Source: DATJJW01 sp035491935 (GTDB lineage Bacteria > Pseudomonadota > Alphaproteobacteria > ATCC43930 > CGMCC-115725). From it: a stretch of DNA of 31,002 nucleotides. The stretch lies in NCBI GenBank assembly GCA_035491935.1, contig DATJJW010000201.1, positions 1 through 31,002 of the forward strand, given 5' to 3'. Made by a program: the position numbers and the translations under genes. Positions 22,337 to 31,002 of this stretch are shown here, in pieces. How positions within the stretch are numbered: the stretch's first letter is position 1; the number at the start of each line of letters is the position of its first letter. The notes under the pieces are model-generated. The model was not told where the DNA came from, did no database searches, and saw only the letters and a list, made by a program, of their open reading frames with translations.

Positions 22337-23334
22337 AGGCCATACAATTCGCAGAATTCGGCGACCACCGCGTGTTGAAGCCGGTCGAGGTGCCGATGCC
22401 CGTGCCCGAGGCCGACCAAGTGCTGATCGAGGTCGCATCCGCCGGCGTCAATTTTGTCGACATCCGAGAGCGCCGGGGCACCTACAACCAGGCTGAAACC
22501 AAGGTCGGTGGCGTGAGCCTGCCGCGTACGCCCGGATTGCAGGCGATGGGGAAGGTGGTCGCGGTCGGCCCCACGGGTGATGCCGGGCTCATTGGCCGTG
22601 AGGTGCTGGCCCTGCTGTCGGGCGGCGGCTATGCGCAATATGCGCTCGCCGATCCGGCCATGCTGGTCGAACTGCCGGCCGGAATCGATGCCCATGTCAT
22701 GGCGGCACTGCCGCTCCAGGGGGTGACCGCCTATCTGACGCTGACCGCCTCGACCGTACTTAGGCCCGGCGAAAGCGTCCTGGTCCATGCCGCGGCCGGT
22801 GGCGTCGGCAGCATGGCCGTGCAGATCGCGCGCAAACTGGGTGCCGGCAAGATCATCGCCACGGCCGGGACCGAGGCGAAACGTGATCTTGCCCGCCGGC
22901 TCGGCGCCGATGCTGCGGTCGATTATGAGGCCCAGGATTGGACGGCGCAGGTGTTGGCGCTGACCGAGGGCAAGGGCGTCGACATTATCCTGGAATCGAT
23001 CGGCGGCGACGTCTTCGAACAGAATTTCGACTGCCTGGCGACATTCGGCCGCTATGTCATTTACGGCTCGACCCGCGGGCCCGGCAAACCCTTCGAGCCC
23101 AGGCGGCTGATGACCAAATCCCAGACCATGGTGGGCCTGTACCAGCCGGTTTTCCTGGCGCGGCCCGATGTAATCCGCGCGGGGTTGGCCTTCCTGGTCG
23201 AGCACACCCTGGGCGGATCGATACGTCCGGAAATAGGCGCGATCCTGCCGCTCGACGAGGCCAGCGAGGCGCATCGCCTGCTGGAGGCACGGACGGTGCT
23301 GGGGACCGTGGTGCTCGATCCCCGCGCCCGGTGA
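22333..23334 (+). CDS. NADPH:quinone oxidoreductase-type medium-chain dehydrogenase/reductase
   Basis: A 333-residue medium-chain reductase of the quinone oxidoreductase (zeta-crystallin) group, lacking the zinc-binding cysteines of alcohol dehydrogenases. The nucleotide-binding turn AAGGVGS is at residues 154-160, with GASSAGVNFVDIRER-like family sequence near 36-48 and a typical RLGADAAVDYEAQDW after it. It should use NADPH to reduce a quinone or an activated double bond. ATG 22333 overlaps the hydrolase stop (ATGA), so the two are translationally coupled; the open frame upstream lies inside the hydrolase gene. It is convergent with groL, with a hairpin between. Confidence 0.9.
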   Translation: MKAIQFAEFGDHRVLKPVEVPMPVPEADQVLIEVASAGVNFVDIRERRGTYNQAETKVGGVSLPRTPGLQAMGKVVAVGPTGDAGLIGREVLALLSGGGYAQYALADPAMLVELPAGIDAHVMAALPLQGVTAYLTLTASTVLRPGESVLVHAAAGGVGSMAVQIARKLGAGKIIATAGTEAKRDLARRLGADAAVDYEAQDWTAQVLALTEGKGVDIILESIGGDVFEQNFDCLATFGRYVIYGSTRGPGKPFEPRRLMTKSQTMVGLYQPVFLARPDVIRAGLAFLVEHTLGGSIRPEIGAILPLDEASEAHRLLEARTVLGTVVLDPRAR

Positions 23335-23339
23335 AATGA

Positions 23340-23371
23340 AAAACGCCCGCGGAATTGCTCCCGCGGGCGTT
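23340..23371 (-). terminator. Intrinsic terminator of the groES-groL operon
   Basis: AACGCCCGCGG (23342-23352) and CCGCGGGCGTT (23361-23371) form a perfect 11-base stem with an 8-base loop. On the minus strand the stem runs into TTTTTCATTT, giving a classic terminator some 32 bases after the groL stop. On the plus strand the following sequence is only weakly T-rich, but it may also slow transcripts from the reductase gene, whose stop is seven bases away. Confidence 0.85.
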
Positions 23372-23403
23372 CGTCTTCTGACCGGAAGGTCGGACGCGCT
23401 GGA

Positions 23404-25044
<1,641 letters not shown>

Positions 25045-25085
25045 TTCCGTAATCCCTTAAAGAAAAGCTGTCCTGCCTCGAAGCC

Positions 25086-25382
25086 TTACTTGGCCGAGGT
25101 GATGACGCCGACGATGTCGGATTCCTTCATGACCAGATACTCGACGCCGTCGAGCTTGATCTCGGTGCCGGACCACTTGCCGAACAGCACGCGGTCACCG
25201 ACCTTGACATCGAGCGGGTGGACTTTGCCCTGCTCGTCACGCGCGCCGGAGCCGACGGCGACGATCTCGCCTTCCTGCGGCTTTTCCTTGGCGGTGTCGG
25301 GGATGATGATGCCGCCCTTCGAACGCTCTTCCTGCTCGATGCGGCGAACGACGACGCGGTCATGCAACGGACGGAACTGCAT
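25086..25382 (-). CDS. groS: Co-chaperonin GroES (10 kDa)
   Basis: A 98-residue GroES. It begins MQFRPLHDRVVVRRIEQEER, has the mobile loop KGGIIIPDTAKEKPQEGEIV that docks on GroEL, and ends in the conserved YLVMKESDIVGVI. The seven-subunit ring caps the GroEL cavity. AGGAG lies seven bases upstream of ATG 25382. It is the first gene of the groES-groL operon, about 50 bases downstream of the CIRCE operator. Confidence 0.98.
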   Translation of the reverse strand: MQFRPLHDRVVVRRIEQEERSKGGIIIPDTAKEKPQEGEIVAVGSGARDEQGKVHPLDVKVGDRVLFGKWSGTEIKLDGVEYLVMKESDIVGVITSAK

Positions 25383-25432
25383 GGATCGCTCCTGCTATTA
25401 GTTATGAACGACCGCCGACGGGAGCCTAGCTG

Positions 25433-25459
25433 TTAGCACTCTCCGTCGGCGAGTGCTAA
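25433..25459. promoter_or_regulatory. CIRCE element (HrcA operator) of groESL
   Basis: TTAGCACTC (25433-25441), nine bases, GAGTGCTAA (25451-25459): a perfect match to the CIRCE consensus. It is placed between the promoter and groES, where the heat-shock repressor HrcA binds. hrcA itself is not in this window. Confidence 0.98.
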
Positions 25460-25460
25460 C

Positions 25461-25489
25461 GAGATAGTCGTATGGCTCCGGCCTGTCAA
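25461..25489 (-). promoter_or_regulatory. groESL promoter (housekeeping sigma type)
   Basis: On the minus strand TTGACA (25484-25489), a 17-base spacer, and TATCTC (25461-25466) make a near-consensus promoter. Transcription should start inside CIRCE, so HrcA binding would block it. Confidence 0.8.
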
Positions 25490-25529
25490 GGGCAGGTTCG
25501 ACGCAATGGGAATGTGGCTTTGATAACAG

Positions 25530-25778
25530 CTACTTCTGCTGCTCGGTCCAGCGGCGTAGGCCGGCCATGATCTGCTCTTCCGTGGCGCCATTGAAGGGCG
25601 AGCTCTGATCCTCGGCCAGTTTCTGACGGATCTTGCGCATATTGGCAAGGATATCCGCTTCCATCTGCTGACGCTCGGGGCTGCGCTCACGCGGGGGCGG
25701 AGCCGGCGCGGCCTGCTTTTTGGCTGGCGGCTTCGACTTGGCCTTGCGGCCGAGACCCAGGAACGACAACAGACCCAT
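25530..25778 (-). CDS. Small hypothetical protein, basic and proline/alanine-rich
   Basis: An 82-residue protein of unknown function. It starts MGLLSFLGLGRKAKSKPPAK: a short hydrophobic patch, then a Lys/Pro/Ala-rich linker to about residue 35. A helical, charged C-terminal half follows (ADILANMRKIRQKLAED, then ATEEQIMAGLRRWTEQQ). I chose ATG 25778, with AGAAGG six bases upstream; the adjacent ATG at 25781 is nearly equal, and longer starts look non-native. It lies between groES and mscL on the same strand. The codon use fits its neighbours and the C-terminal half looks like a real protein, but I do not recognise a family. Confidence 0.7.
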   Translation of the reverse strand: MGLLSFLGLGRKAKSKPPAKKQAAPAPPPRERSPERQQMEADILANMRKIRQKLAEDQSSPFNGATEEQIMAGLRRWTEQQK

Positions 25779-25853
25779 CATATGCCTTCTATAGAGGCGG
25801 CGCCGGCCTTGCGGTATCGCGAGGACCGACGCCGACACTAGCATGGATACCGC

Positions 25854-26300
25854 CTATTCGGCAGGGGGCGTGTTCGAGGTAGGTTGGGCCTGGCTCTTCA
25901 TCAGGTCGCGAATCTCCGTCAACAGCAGTTCGGTTTTGGTCGGCGGAGCCGGCGGAGGCTCCTCGGCGGGGGCGGCGAACAGCTTGTTCATGTAGCGCAC
26001 CAGGAGAAACACGGCGAAGGCCACGATGATGAACCTGATCACGGCGTTGATGAACAGGCCGTAATTGATCGTGACATCGCCGGCGGTCTTGGCTGCGGCC
26101 AGCGTCGCCTGCGGCGTGCCCTTGAGGGTGACGAAGAAGTCAGAGAAGTCGATGCCGCCGATCAGCATGCCGATCGGCGGCATCAGGAGGTCGTTGACCA
26201 GGGAGTTGACGATCGTGGTGAAGGCGGCACCGATGATGATACCGACGGCCAGATCGACGACATTGCCTCGCAAGGCGAATTTCTTGAAGTCCTGCATCAT
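25854..26300 (-). CDS. mscL: Large-conductance mechanosensitive channel MscL
   Basis: A 148-residue inner-membrane channel that opens under membrane tension to release solutes during osmotic downshock. The first transmembrane segment lies in KKFALRGNVVDLAVGIIIGAAF with the conserved RGNVVDLAVG, followed by LLMPPIGMLIGGIDFSDFF. The second segment is near FINAVIRFIIVAFAVFLLVRYMNKL, and a proline-rich stretch leads to the C-terminal helix TELLLTEIRDLMKSQ. It works as a pentamer. I used ATG 26300; the next ATG at 26297 is equally possible, and the in-frame upstream part is unlike the family. Confidence 0.96.
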   Translation of the reverse strand: MMQDFKKFALRGNVVDLAVGIIIGAAFTTIVNSLVNDLLMPPIGMLIGGIDFSDFFVTLKGTPQATLAAAKTAGDVTINYGLFINAVIRFIIVAFAVFLLVRYMNKLFAAPAEEPPPAPPTKTELLLTEIRDLMKSQAQPTSNTPPAE

Positions 26301-26353
26301 GGGGCGGCATTCTCCGTTTTGGCGCGGATCGGAAGGAGCCGGCCCGCGTGCGG

Positions 26354-27895
26354 TCAAGAGGAGATGGGGCTGTCCGGCGCGCGGACCCCGTCGCCGGCGA
26401 TCAGATCGACGCCGGCTGTGAGGAAGGTATTAACGTCTTCGGCACTGGCGAGATGCTGAGCCAGGACACGTGCTCCATCCATATGAAGTTGCGAAATGAT
26501 TTTGTCGAGACGTCCGGAGATGCTCTGATCGCGCCCGATCCGCTCAGGCGCCAGCGTGACCAGCGTCGCCTGGTGTCGGGAGCCGACCAGCGAACCGCCA
26601 AGCTCGACGTAATCGAACCCGACATAGCGGGTGTAGGGTTTCAGCATCTGCACCACGGCGCCTATGCGCTCGCGATTGGTATAGAGCGGTATGTGGTGGA
26701 GGATCGGCACGATACGCGAATGCTGGGCCTGGCTGAGGCGGCGGCAGGATGCCAGATAGTTTTCGGCGCGCTCGTTGGTGTCGAACACGGCGTAGTCGAG
26801 CGGGATGCCGAAATAACGGTTGCCGGAGGCGGCATGGTCGCGGGCCGCTTCCTCCGCCGCCCAGCGCAGCATCATCAGATCGACGTCGAACGGCCTTCCG
26901 TCCTCGCCCAGCGTGACGCCGCGCGCGATCGCCATCCTCGCCCGCAGGGCCGGCGGCGGATGGATCAGGTGGAAATGGCTGGGCATGCCGTTGCGCCGAT
27001 AGACCGTCTCCAGCATGAAATCCGGCGACGGATCGTCGGCGATGCAGTGGAGCGACGGCTTGCGATCGTCGATGAGGTCCAGCGAACTGTGCTGCGCCGG
27101 CTCGAGGATCAGCACGTAATAGAGCATGTCGTTGGATTGACGCACCGTGTTGACCAGCAGCGTGCAGGGTACGGCGCTGCCATCGAGGTGCAGTATCGTC
27201 GCCGTCACCTCGCGGATACCCTCGGCCGGTCGGGTGATCTCGCCCATCACCCTGTCGGCGTTGTTGCCGGCCAGGTAGTCCTGCCACAGCTTTGAATCGA
27301 TCTCCGCGCCGGACCAGCCGAAGCGCTTGGTGAAGGCGGCATTGGCCAGTGCGATATGGCCGGTACCGGCGATCATCACCATGGCCTCGCGCGTCACGCT
27401 CAGGACCGAGGCCAGCAGCCTTTCGCCGGTTGCGCGCAGCGCCTCCGCATGCTTGCGGCGGGTGACGTCACGGCCGGAGCGGATGAAGTGGACGATACGG
27501 CCCTGGTCATCGGCCACCGGCACCGTCTCGATCTCGACCCAAAAGGTTTGGCCATTGAGCGTACGCACCTGGCGTTCGCGCCGGGTCGGCCGTCCCGTAC
27601 GGACCGACTCACGCATATCGGCGGCGATCTGCGGCATGATCTCGGGCGCATAGAGGATACTGAGTGGCCGACCGACCAGGTTCGCTTCGCCATATCCGGT
27701 GTAGTCCTGCACCGCATGGTTGGCGAATTGGATCAGCGGGCCGATCTCGCCGTCAAGATCGGCATCGGTGATGAGGATGCTTTCGGAGCTGGTATTGATG
27801 AAAGACAGCAGGAGCTGCACCAGATCGCCATCCGGCATTGCCGCATCCGTTCCCAAAGTCAAAGTGCCGCCCGTTCCGCCGGATTGCTTCGCCAT
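26354..27895 (-). CDS. PAS-PAS protein with degenerate EAL domain
   Basis: A 513-residue predicted cytoplasmic signalling protein. PAS domain 1 (about 25-150) shows the pattern FANHAVQDYTGYGEANLVGRP and ends HFIRSGRDVTRRKHAEALR. A second PAS (about 155-270) has MVMIAGTGHIALANAAFTKRFG. Residues 280-513 follow the outline of an EAL phosphodiesterase domain, but the key residues are gone: no EAL triplet, the DDFG segment reads VGFDYVELGG, and the AEGVE segment reads LAQHLASAEDV. It should therefore not hydrolyse cyclic-di-GMP and may bind it or act as a protein-interaction module. The start at ATG 27895 lies where PAS homology begins to be preceded by a short tail; no strong ribosome site is seen. 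mscL starts 53 bases downstream. Confidence 0.82.
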   Translation of the reverse strand: MAKQSGGTGGTLTLGTDAAMPDGDLVQLLLSFINTSSESILITDADLDGEIGPLIQFANHAVQDYTGYGEANLVGRPLSILYAPEIMPQIAADMRESVRTGRPTRRERQVRTLNGQTFWVEIETVPVADDQGRIVHFIRSGRDVTRRKHAEALRATGERLLASVLSVTREAMVMIAGTGHIALANAAFTKRFGWSGAEIDSKLWQDYLAGNNADRVMGEITRPAEGIREVTATILHLDGSAVPCTLLVNTVRQSNDMLYYVLILEPAQHSSLDLIDDRKPSLHCIADDPSPDFMLETVYRRNGMPSHFHLIHPPPALRARMAIARGVTLGEDGRPFDVDLMMLRWAAEEAARDHAASGNRYFGIPLDYAVFDTNERAENYLASCRRLSQAQHSRIVPILHHIPLYTNRERIGAVVQMLKPYTRYVGFDYVELGGSLVGSRHQATLVTLAPERIGRDQSISGRLDKIISQLHMDGARVLAQHLASAEDVNTFLTAGVDLIAGDGVRAPDSPISS

Positions 27896-27997
27896 AGGTC
27901 TTGTCCCGCGCGATGGAGACGTCTGAAGGTCGCGACGCCCCGCCGCGCTCCATACCACGATAACGCTGTGGTTGTCAGAGGCAAGAGGCTTGCTGCT

Positions 27998-28567
27998 TTA
28001 GGTGAGAAGGGAGCGCGAGGATCGTCCATCGGGGCCGGCGACGCGTAATCGCTCGACGATCGCCCGCAATGACGGCAGATGCGGGTTATACGCCATCGCC
28101 GCCTCGAAGGCCGTCAGCGCACCGGCCCTGTCGCCTTCTTGCAGCAGGACCTGGCCCAGGCCCGAGAGCGCGCCGTAGTGGCGCGGCTCCAGCAGCAGCA
28201 CGCGGGCGATGTCGCGGGCGGCCAATTCGTTGTCGCCGTTGAGGAAATGCACCATGGCACGCCGGTTCCAAGCCTCGGCGAAGTCGGGATCGGCGGCAAT
28301 CGCCTTGTCGAGGGCGCTCAGCGCGTTGCCCATGTCGTCGGCGGCCATGCATTGCAACGCCGTAGTCAGCTCCCGCACCGCCCGCAGCGTGCCGGCGGCG
28401 CACCATAGCCGCCAGATCGTCGTGTCGAGTCGATCGGCTTCCTCCGCATCGGTGACGGTTCTGAGCCGAGCCAGGGCATGGGTGAGGGCGACATTCTCGC
28501 GGACGGGGGCCGCATCTCTCAGCAAATGCACGAGAAGCAGGGCGGAACCAAAAGCCGGGCTAGCCAT
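27998..28567 (-). CDS. TPR-repeat protein
   Basis: A 189-residue protein with tetratricopeptide-type repeats: MGNALSALDKAIAADPDFAEAWNRRAMV, then NELAARDIARVLLLEPRHYGALSGLG and RAGALTAFEAAMAYNPHLPSLRA (about residues 79-170). The N-terminal part is helical and begins with a hydrophobic segment (FGSALLLVHLL), possibly a weak signal or membrane anchor. TPR domains bind other proteins; no enzymatic function is visible. GGAGG lies about ten bases upstream of ATG 28567. It is divergent from the permease gene and lies 102 bases upstream of the PAS/EAL gene on the same strand. Confidence 0.85.
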   Translation of the reverse strand: MASPAFGSALLLVHLLRDAAPVRENVALTHALARLRTVTDAEEADRLDTTIWRLWCAAGTLRAVRELTTALQCMAADDMGNALSALDKAIAADPDFAEAWNRRAMVHFLNGDNELAARDIARVLLLEPRHYGALSGLGQVLLQEGDRAGALTAFEAAMAYNPHLPSLRAIVERLRVAGPDGRSSRSLLT

Positions 28568-28685
28568 ATCGTCTCAGCCTCCGCATGAATGTTCGCCGGG
28601 TACCGACGCTCTCCATGGATTTAAGGATGATCCCGTTCGCCGCAAGCTGTCCAGGACGTTTCGATGCAGGCGAGGGAGCGTCATC

Positions 28686-29900
28686 ATGCTGACCGCGTCG
28701 CTGGCGGAGGCGGTCTTTGCCATAACATTCCTCGTCGTCGCCACCGGAAGGTTGCCGGGATTCGGCATCGATCGCACGGGCGCTGCCCTTTTGGGGGCCG
28801 CGATCATGGTGGGGCTGGGCGTCGTGCCGCTGGCGGATGCTTATCGGGTGGTCGATTGGAACACCATCACCCTGCTGCTCGGCACCATGATGGTGGTCGC
28901 GCATATGAAGGTGAGCGGCTTCTTCGGCATGGTCGCCAATGCCGTAGCGCCGCGAATCCGGCGGCCGATCAGCCTGCTGGCGCTGGTCATGGCGACCTCG
29001 GCCGTGGCGTCGGCGTTCCTGGTCAACGACACGATCTGCCTGATCCTGGTGCCGCTGGTGCTGGACCTGGTCCAGGGTGCCAAGCGCAACCCGGTGCCCT
29101 ATCTGCTGGGGTTGGCGGCGGCCAGCAATATCGGCTCGGTCGCGACATCCACGGGCAATCCGCAGAACATCATGATCGCCAGCTTCGGCCATCTGGGTTT
29201 CGCGCATTTTGCCGCCGTGCTGGCGCCGGTATCGCTGGCCTCGCTGGCCGTGGCGTTCCTGCTGGTGGTCGTGTTCTACCGGCATGATTTTCTGGGCCCG
29301 CCGACCTTGGACATCCCGCAACAGATGACGGAGTACAACGCGTCGTTGGTGCTGTGGACCACGGTCATCACCATCGCCATGGTCGTAGGCTTCTTCACCA
29401 TGACGCCGATCGCCCGGCCGGCGATCCTGGCCGGCGCCATATTGCTGCTGGCGCCGGGCAGCAAGGCGCGCGCGATCTATGCCGAGATCGACTGGTCACT
29501 GCTGGTGCTGTTCGCGGGGCTGTTCATCGTGGTCGCGGGTGCCGAAAAGGTGTTGCTGACCCCGGATGTGCTGCATGGGGTCGAGGGGCTGAACCTCGGT
29601 TCCGTCCCGATTCTGGCCGGGGTGGCGGCGGTCCTGTCAAACCTCGTCAGCAACGTCCCGGCCGTCCTGCTGCTGCGGCCCTTCATCGAGCATCTGAGCC
29701 AGCCGGAGCATGCCTGGCTGACCCTGGCCGCCAGCTCGACGCTCGCCGGCAACCTGACGATCCTGGGTTCCGTCGCCAACCTCATCGTTGTCCAGCGCGC
29801 CGCCGAGCGCGGCATTCATGTGGGCTTCGGAACGCATCTCAAGCTGGGCGTGCCGCTGACGTTGCTCACGCTGGCCGTGGCGATCGTGATGCTGCGATGA
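28686..29900 (+). CDS. ArsB/NhaD/SLC13-type anion permease
   Basis: A 404-residue integral membrane protein with about ten or more hydrophobic helices. Landmarks of the ion-transporter family include VDWNTITLLLGTMMVV, FLVNDTICLILVPLVLDL, NIGSVATSTGNPQNIMIASFG (the SxxGNPxN-type motif), and in the second half VLSNLVSNVPAVLLLRP with LAGNLTILGSVANLIV, the inverted repeat of the first half. Family members export arsenite or carry dicarboxylates, sulfate or sodium/protons; no ars genes are nearby, so the substrate is open. ATG 28686 has GAGGGAG upstream; the long in-frame extension to 28209 overlaps the divergent TPR gene and is not part of the protein. Confidence 0.88.
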   Translation: MLTASLAEAVFAITFLVVATGRLPGFGIDRTGAALLGAAIMVGLGVVPLADAYRVVDWNTITLLLGTMMVVAHMKVSGFFGMVANAVAPRIRRPISLLALVMATSAVASAFLVNDTICLILVPLVLDLVQGAKRNPVPYLLGLAAASNIGSVATSTGNPQNIMIASFGHLGFAHFAAVLAPVSLASLAVAFLLVVVFYRHDFLGPPTLDIPQQMTEYNASLVLWTTVITIAMVVGFFTMTPIARPAILAGAILLLAPGSKARAIYAEIDWSLLVLFAGLFIVVAGAEKVLLTPDVLHGVEGLNLGSVPILAGVAAVLSNLVSNVPAVLLLRPFIEHLSQPEHAWLTLAASSTLAGNLTILGSVANLIVVQRAAERGIHVGFGTHLKLGVPLTLLTLAVAIVMLR

Positions 29901-29924
29901 TTTTAGGAAAGGCTGTCCGGCGGA

Positions 29925-30000
29925 TGGTGGGCGCGACAGGATTTGAACCTGTGACCCCTTGCGTGTGAAGCAAGTGCTACTACCGCTGAGCTACGCGCCC
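29925..30000 (-). tRNA. tRNA-Val (anticodon CAC)
   Basis: 76 bases with an encoded CCA end. The acceptor stem GGGCGCG pairs fully with CGCGCCC, the anticodon stem CTTGC/GCAAG encloses the loop TTCACAC (anticodon CAC at 29965-29967), and the T stem ACAGG/CCTGT encloses TTCAAAT. It reads the valine codon GTG, which is frequent in GC-rich genomes. It lies between the permease stop and gph. Confidence 0.97.
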
Positions 30001-30049
30001 ATCCGGCTCCGGAACAGGCGGCGTTTGTAGTCGCCGCCGCTCAGGGATG

Positions 30050-30739
30050 TCAAGCGTGGGCGGCGACGATGTCGAGCAGGTCGCTCATGCGCTCCAAGCG
30101 CGCCATGGCGGCGATCGCCTCGGCCGGGCCTTTGCGATAGCCATAGGTCATCAGCACGAAGCGGACATCGGCTGTCTCGGCGGTGGCGGCGTCGGTCTCG
30201 CTGTCGCCGACCAGGATGGTGTTGCCACGCCCGAAGCCATGGCCTTCCATGATCGCGGTCAGCATGCGCGGGTCGGGCTTGTGGAAGTCGAAGCTGTCAC
30301 CGCCGACGATCGTGGTGAAGCGTTCGGCAATCCCGAAATGGCCCAGGATCTTGCGCGCGGGCTTCTCCGGCTTGTTGGTCGAGACGGCCAGCGTGTAGCC
30401 TCGGGCCAGCAGGGTGTCGACCACAGTCTCGACGCCGGGATAGAGGGTGGTACGCACGGCCGGGGCGCCGTTATAGACCTTGAGGAAGACCGATAGCGCA
30501 TCGCCGAGCGTGACGGGGGTGCCATCCGGCCGGGCGGCGAGAGCCCGTTGCATCAGCACGGCCGAACCCTCGCCGACCATGCGCCGGATCTCTGCCACTT
30601 CGAGCGGTGCGCGGCCGAACTCGGCCAATGCCGTGTTAGCCGCATGAGCGATGTCGCCGACGCTGTCGATCAGCGTGCCGTCGAGGTCGAAGATGATGAG
30701 GCCGGGACGAGTCGTGGGGTTTGTCGCGGGATTCGTCAT
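30050..30739 (-). CDS. gph: Phosphoglycolate phosphatase-type HAD hydrolase
   Basis: A 229-residue haloacid dehalogenase superfamily phosphatase. Motif I is FDLDGTLIDS near residues 17-26 with the nucleophile Asp18, motif II is AVSTNKPEKP, the Lys is in FDFHKPDPRML, and motif IV is ILVGDSETDAATA. The cap follows motif I, as in Gph. It removes phosphate from 2-phosphoglycolate formed in DNA repair or oxygenase reactions. ATG 30739 has only a weak ribosome site. It diverges from glmU, an arrangement common in related alphaproteobacteria. Confidence 0.88.
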   Translation of the reverse strand: MTNPATNPTTRPGLIIFDLDGTLIDSVGDIAHAANTALAEFGRAPLEVAEIRRMVGEGSAVLMQRALAARPDGTPVTLGDALSVFLKVYNGAPAVRTTLYPGVETVVDTLLARGYTLAVSTNKPEKPARKILGHFGIAERFTTIVGGDSFDFHKPDPRMLTAIMEGHGFGRGNTILVGDSETDAATAETADVRFVLMTYGYRKGPAEAIAAMARLERMSDLLDIVAAHA

Positions 30740-30849
30740 GAAATGTCACAATTCTTGTTGGGGTACCTGCGAATTTCCCATGTCCCATCGTCATGGAGAA
30801 TCGCATATTCCTGGCAGCTCCCGACCACTCACGGACGACCACCGGTTTC

Positions 30850-31002
30850 ATGACCCCCAAAAATACCGCGATCCTCGTCCTCGCCGCCGGCCAGGGGACG
30901 CGCATGCGTTCTGATCTTCCGAAGGTGATGCACCGGCTGGCGGGGCTGCCGATGCTGGGCCATGTGCTGGCGACGGCCAGGAGCCTGGGCTCGGAGATTG
31001 GC
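30850..31002 (+). CDS. glmU: GlmU N-terminus (partial): UDP-N-acetylglucosamine pyrophosphorylase/glucosamine-1-phosphate acetyltransferase
   Basis: The frame opens at ATG 30850 and stays open for 51 codons to the window edge. ILVLAAGQGTRMRSDLPKVM is the nucleotide-sugar pyrophosphorylase signature of GlmU, with the LAAGxGTRM loop and the conserved Lys in PKVMH. GlmU makes UDP-GlcNAc for peptidoglycan and lipopolysaccharide. It diverges from gph, with 110 bases between the starts. Confidence 0.92.
   Translation, partial: MTPKNTAILVLAAGQGTRMRSDLPKVMHRLAGLPMLGHVLATARSLGSEIG

Noticed and set aside
29925..30000. tRNA-Val as an integration site for a genomic island
   Set aside because: Neighbours are ordinary genes, and no integrase or repeated tRNA 3' end is visible in the window.

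Overview
The window is GC-rich chromosomal DNA from a bacterium, most likely an alphaproteobacterium of the Rhodospirillales type. The signs are the phnGHIJKLM layout with a DUF1045 gene, the groES-groL operon under a CIRCE element, and gph divergent from glmU. Nearly all of it is coding. No stretch over 300 bases lacks a gene; the longest gaps are 7372-7637 and 20683-20913. I saw no insertion sequence, prophage or CRISPR array.

Left edge (1-2790, minus strand): a compact operon of a TauD/TfdA-type dioxygenase, an FMN-dependent 2-hydroxyacid oxidase and a thiamine-diphosphate (TPP) enzyme that runs off the window. Read in order, these chemistries would hydroxylate, oxidise to a 2-oxo acid and decarboxylate, much like a mandelate-type route. 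The substrate is unknown.

Phosphonate region (2921-16283): a complete C-P lyase locus split into several transcription units. One minus-strand unit is phnD-phnC-phnE, a second phnM-like gene and an endonuclease/exonuclease/phosphatase (EEP) family gene. Another is phnG-H-I-J-K-L-M plus a 2H-phosphoesterase (DUF1045) gene. The regulator phnF diverges from phnG. A hexapeptide-repeat acetyltransferase and phnN lie beyond it, transcribed away from each other. PhnG/H/I/J/K/L/M activate the phosphonate on ribose and break the C-P bond, PhnN finishes conversion to PRPP, and PhnDCE imports substrate. No phnP is present; the DUF1045 and EEP proteins are the candidates for its cyclic-phosphodiesterase step. 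Candidate PhnF operators, a Pho-box promoter for phnN and an intercistronic terminator after phnD are visible.

Middle catabolic region (16299-23334): a minus-strand operon (MFS transporter, LLM flavin monooxygenase, second TPP enzyme) diverges from a MarR regulator. An alpha/beta hydrolase and a quinone-oxidoreductase-type gene follow the regulator. The divergent control region is packed with inverted repeats, and one motif is repeated in front of the hydrolase. This looks like an inducible degradation cluster for an unidentified compound.

Right part (23342-31002): groL and groES with terminator, promoter and CIRCE; a small hypothetical gene; mscL; a PAS-PAS protein with a degenerate EAL domain; a TPR protein; an ArsB/SLC13-type permease; tRNA-Val(CAC); gph; and the start of glmU. 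This part is mostly housekeeping.
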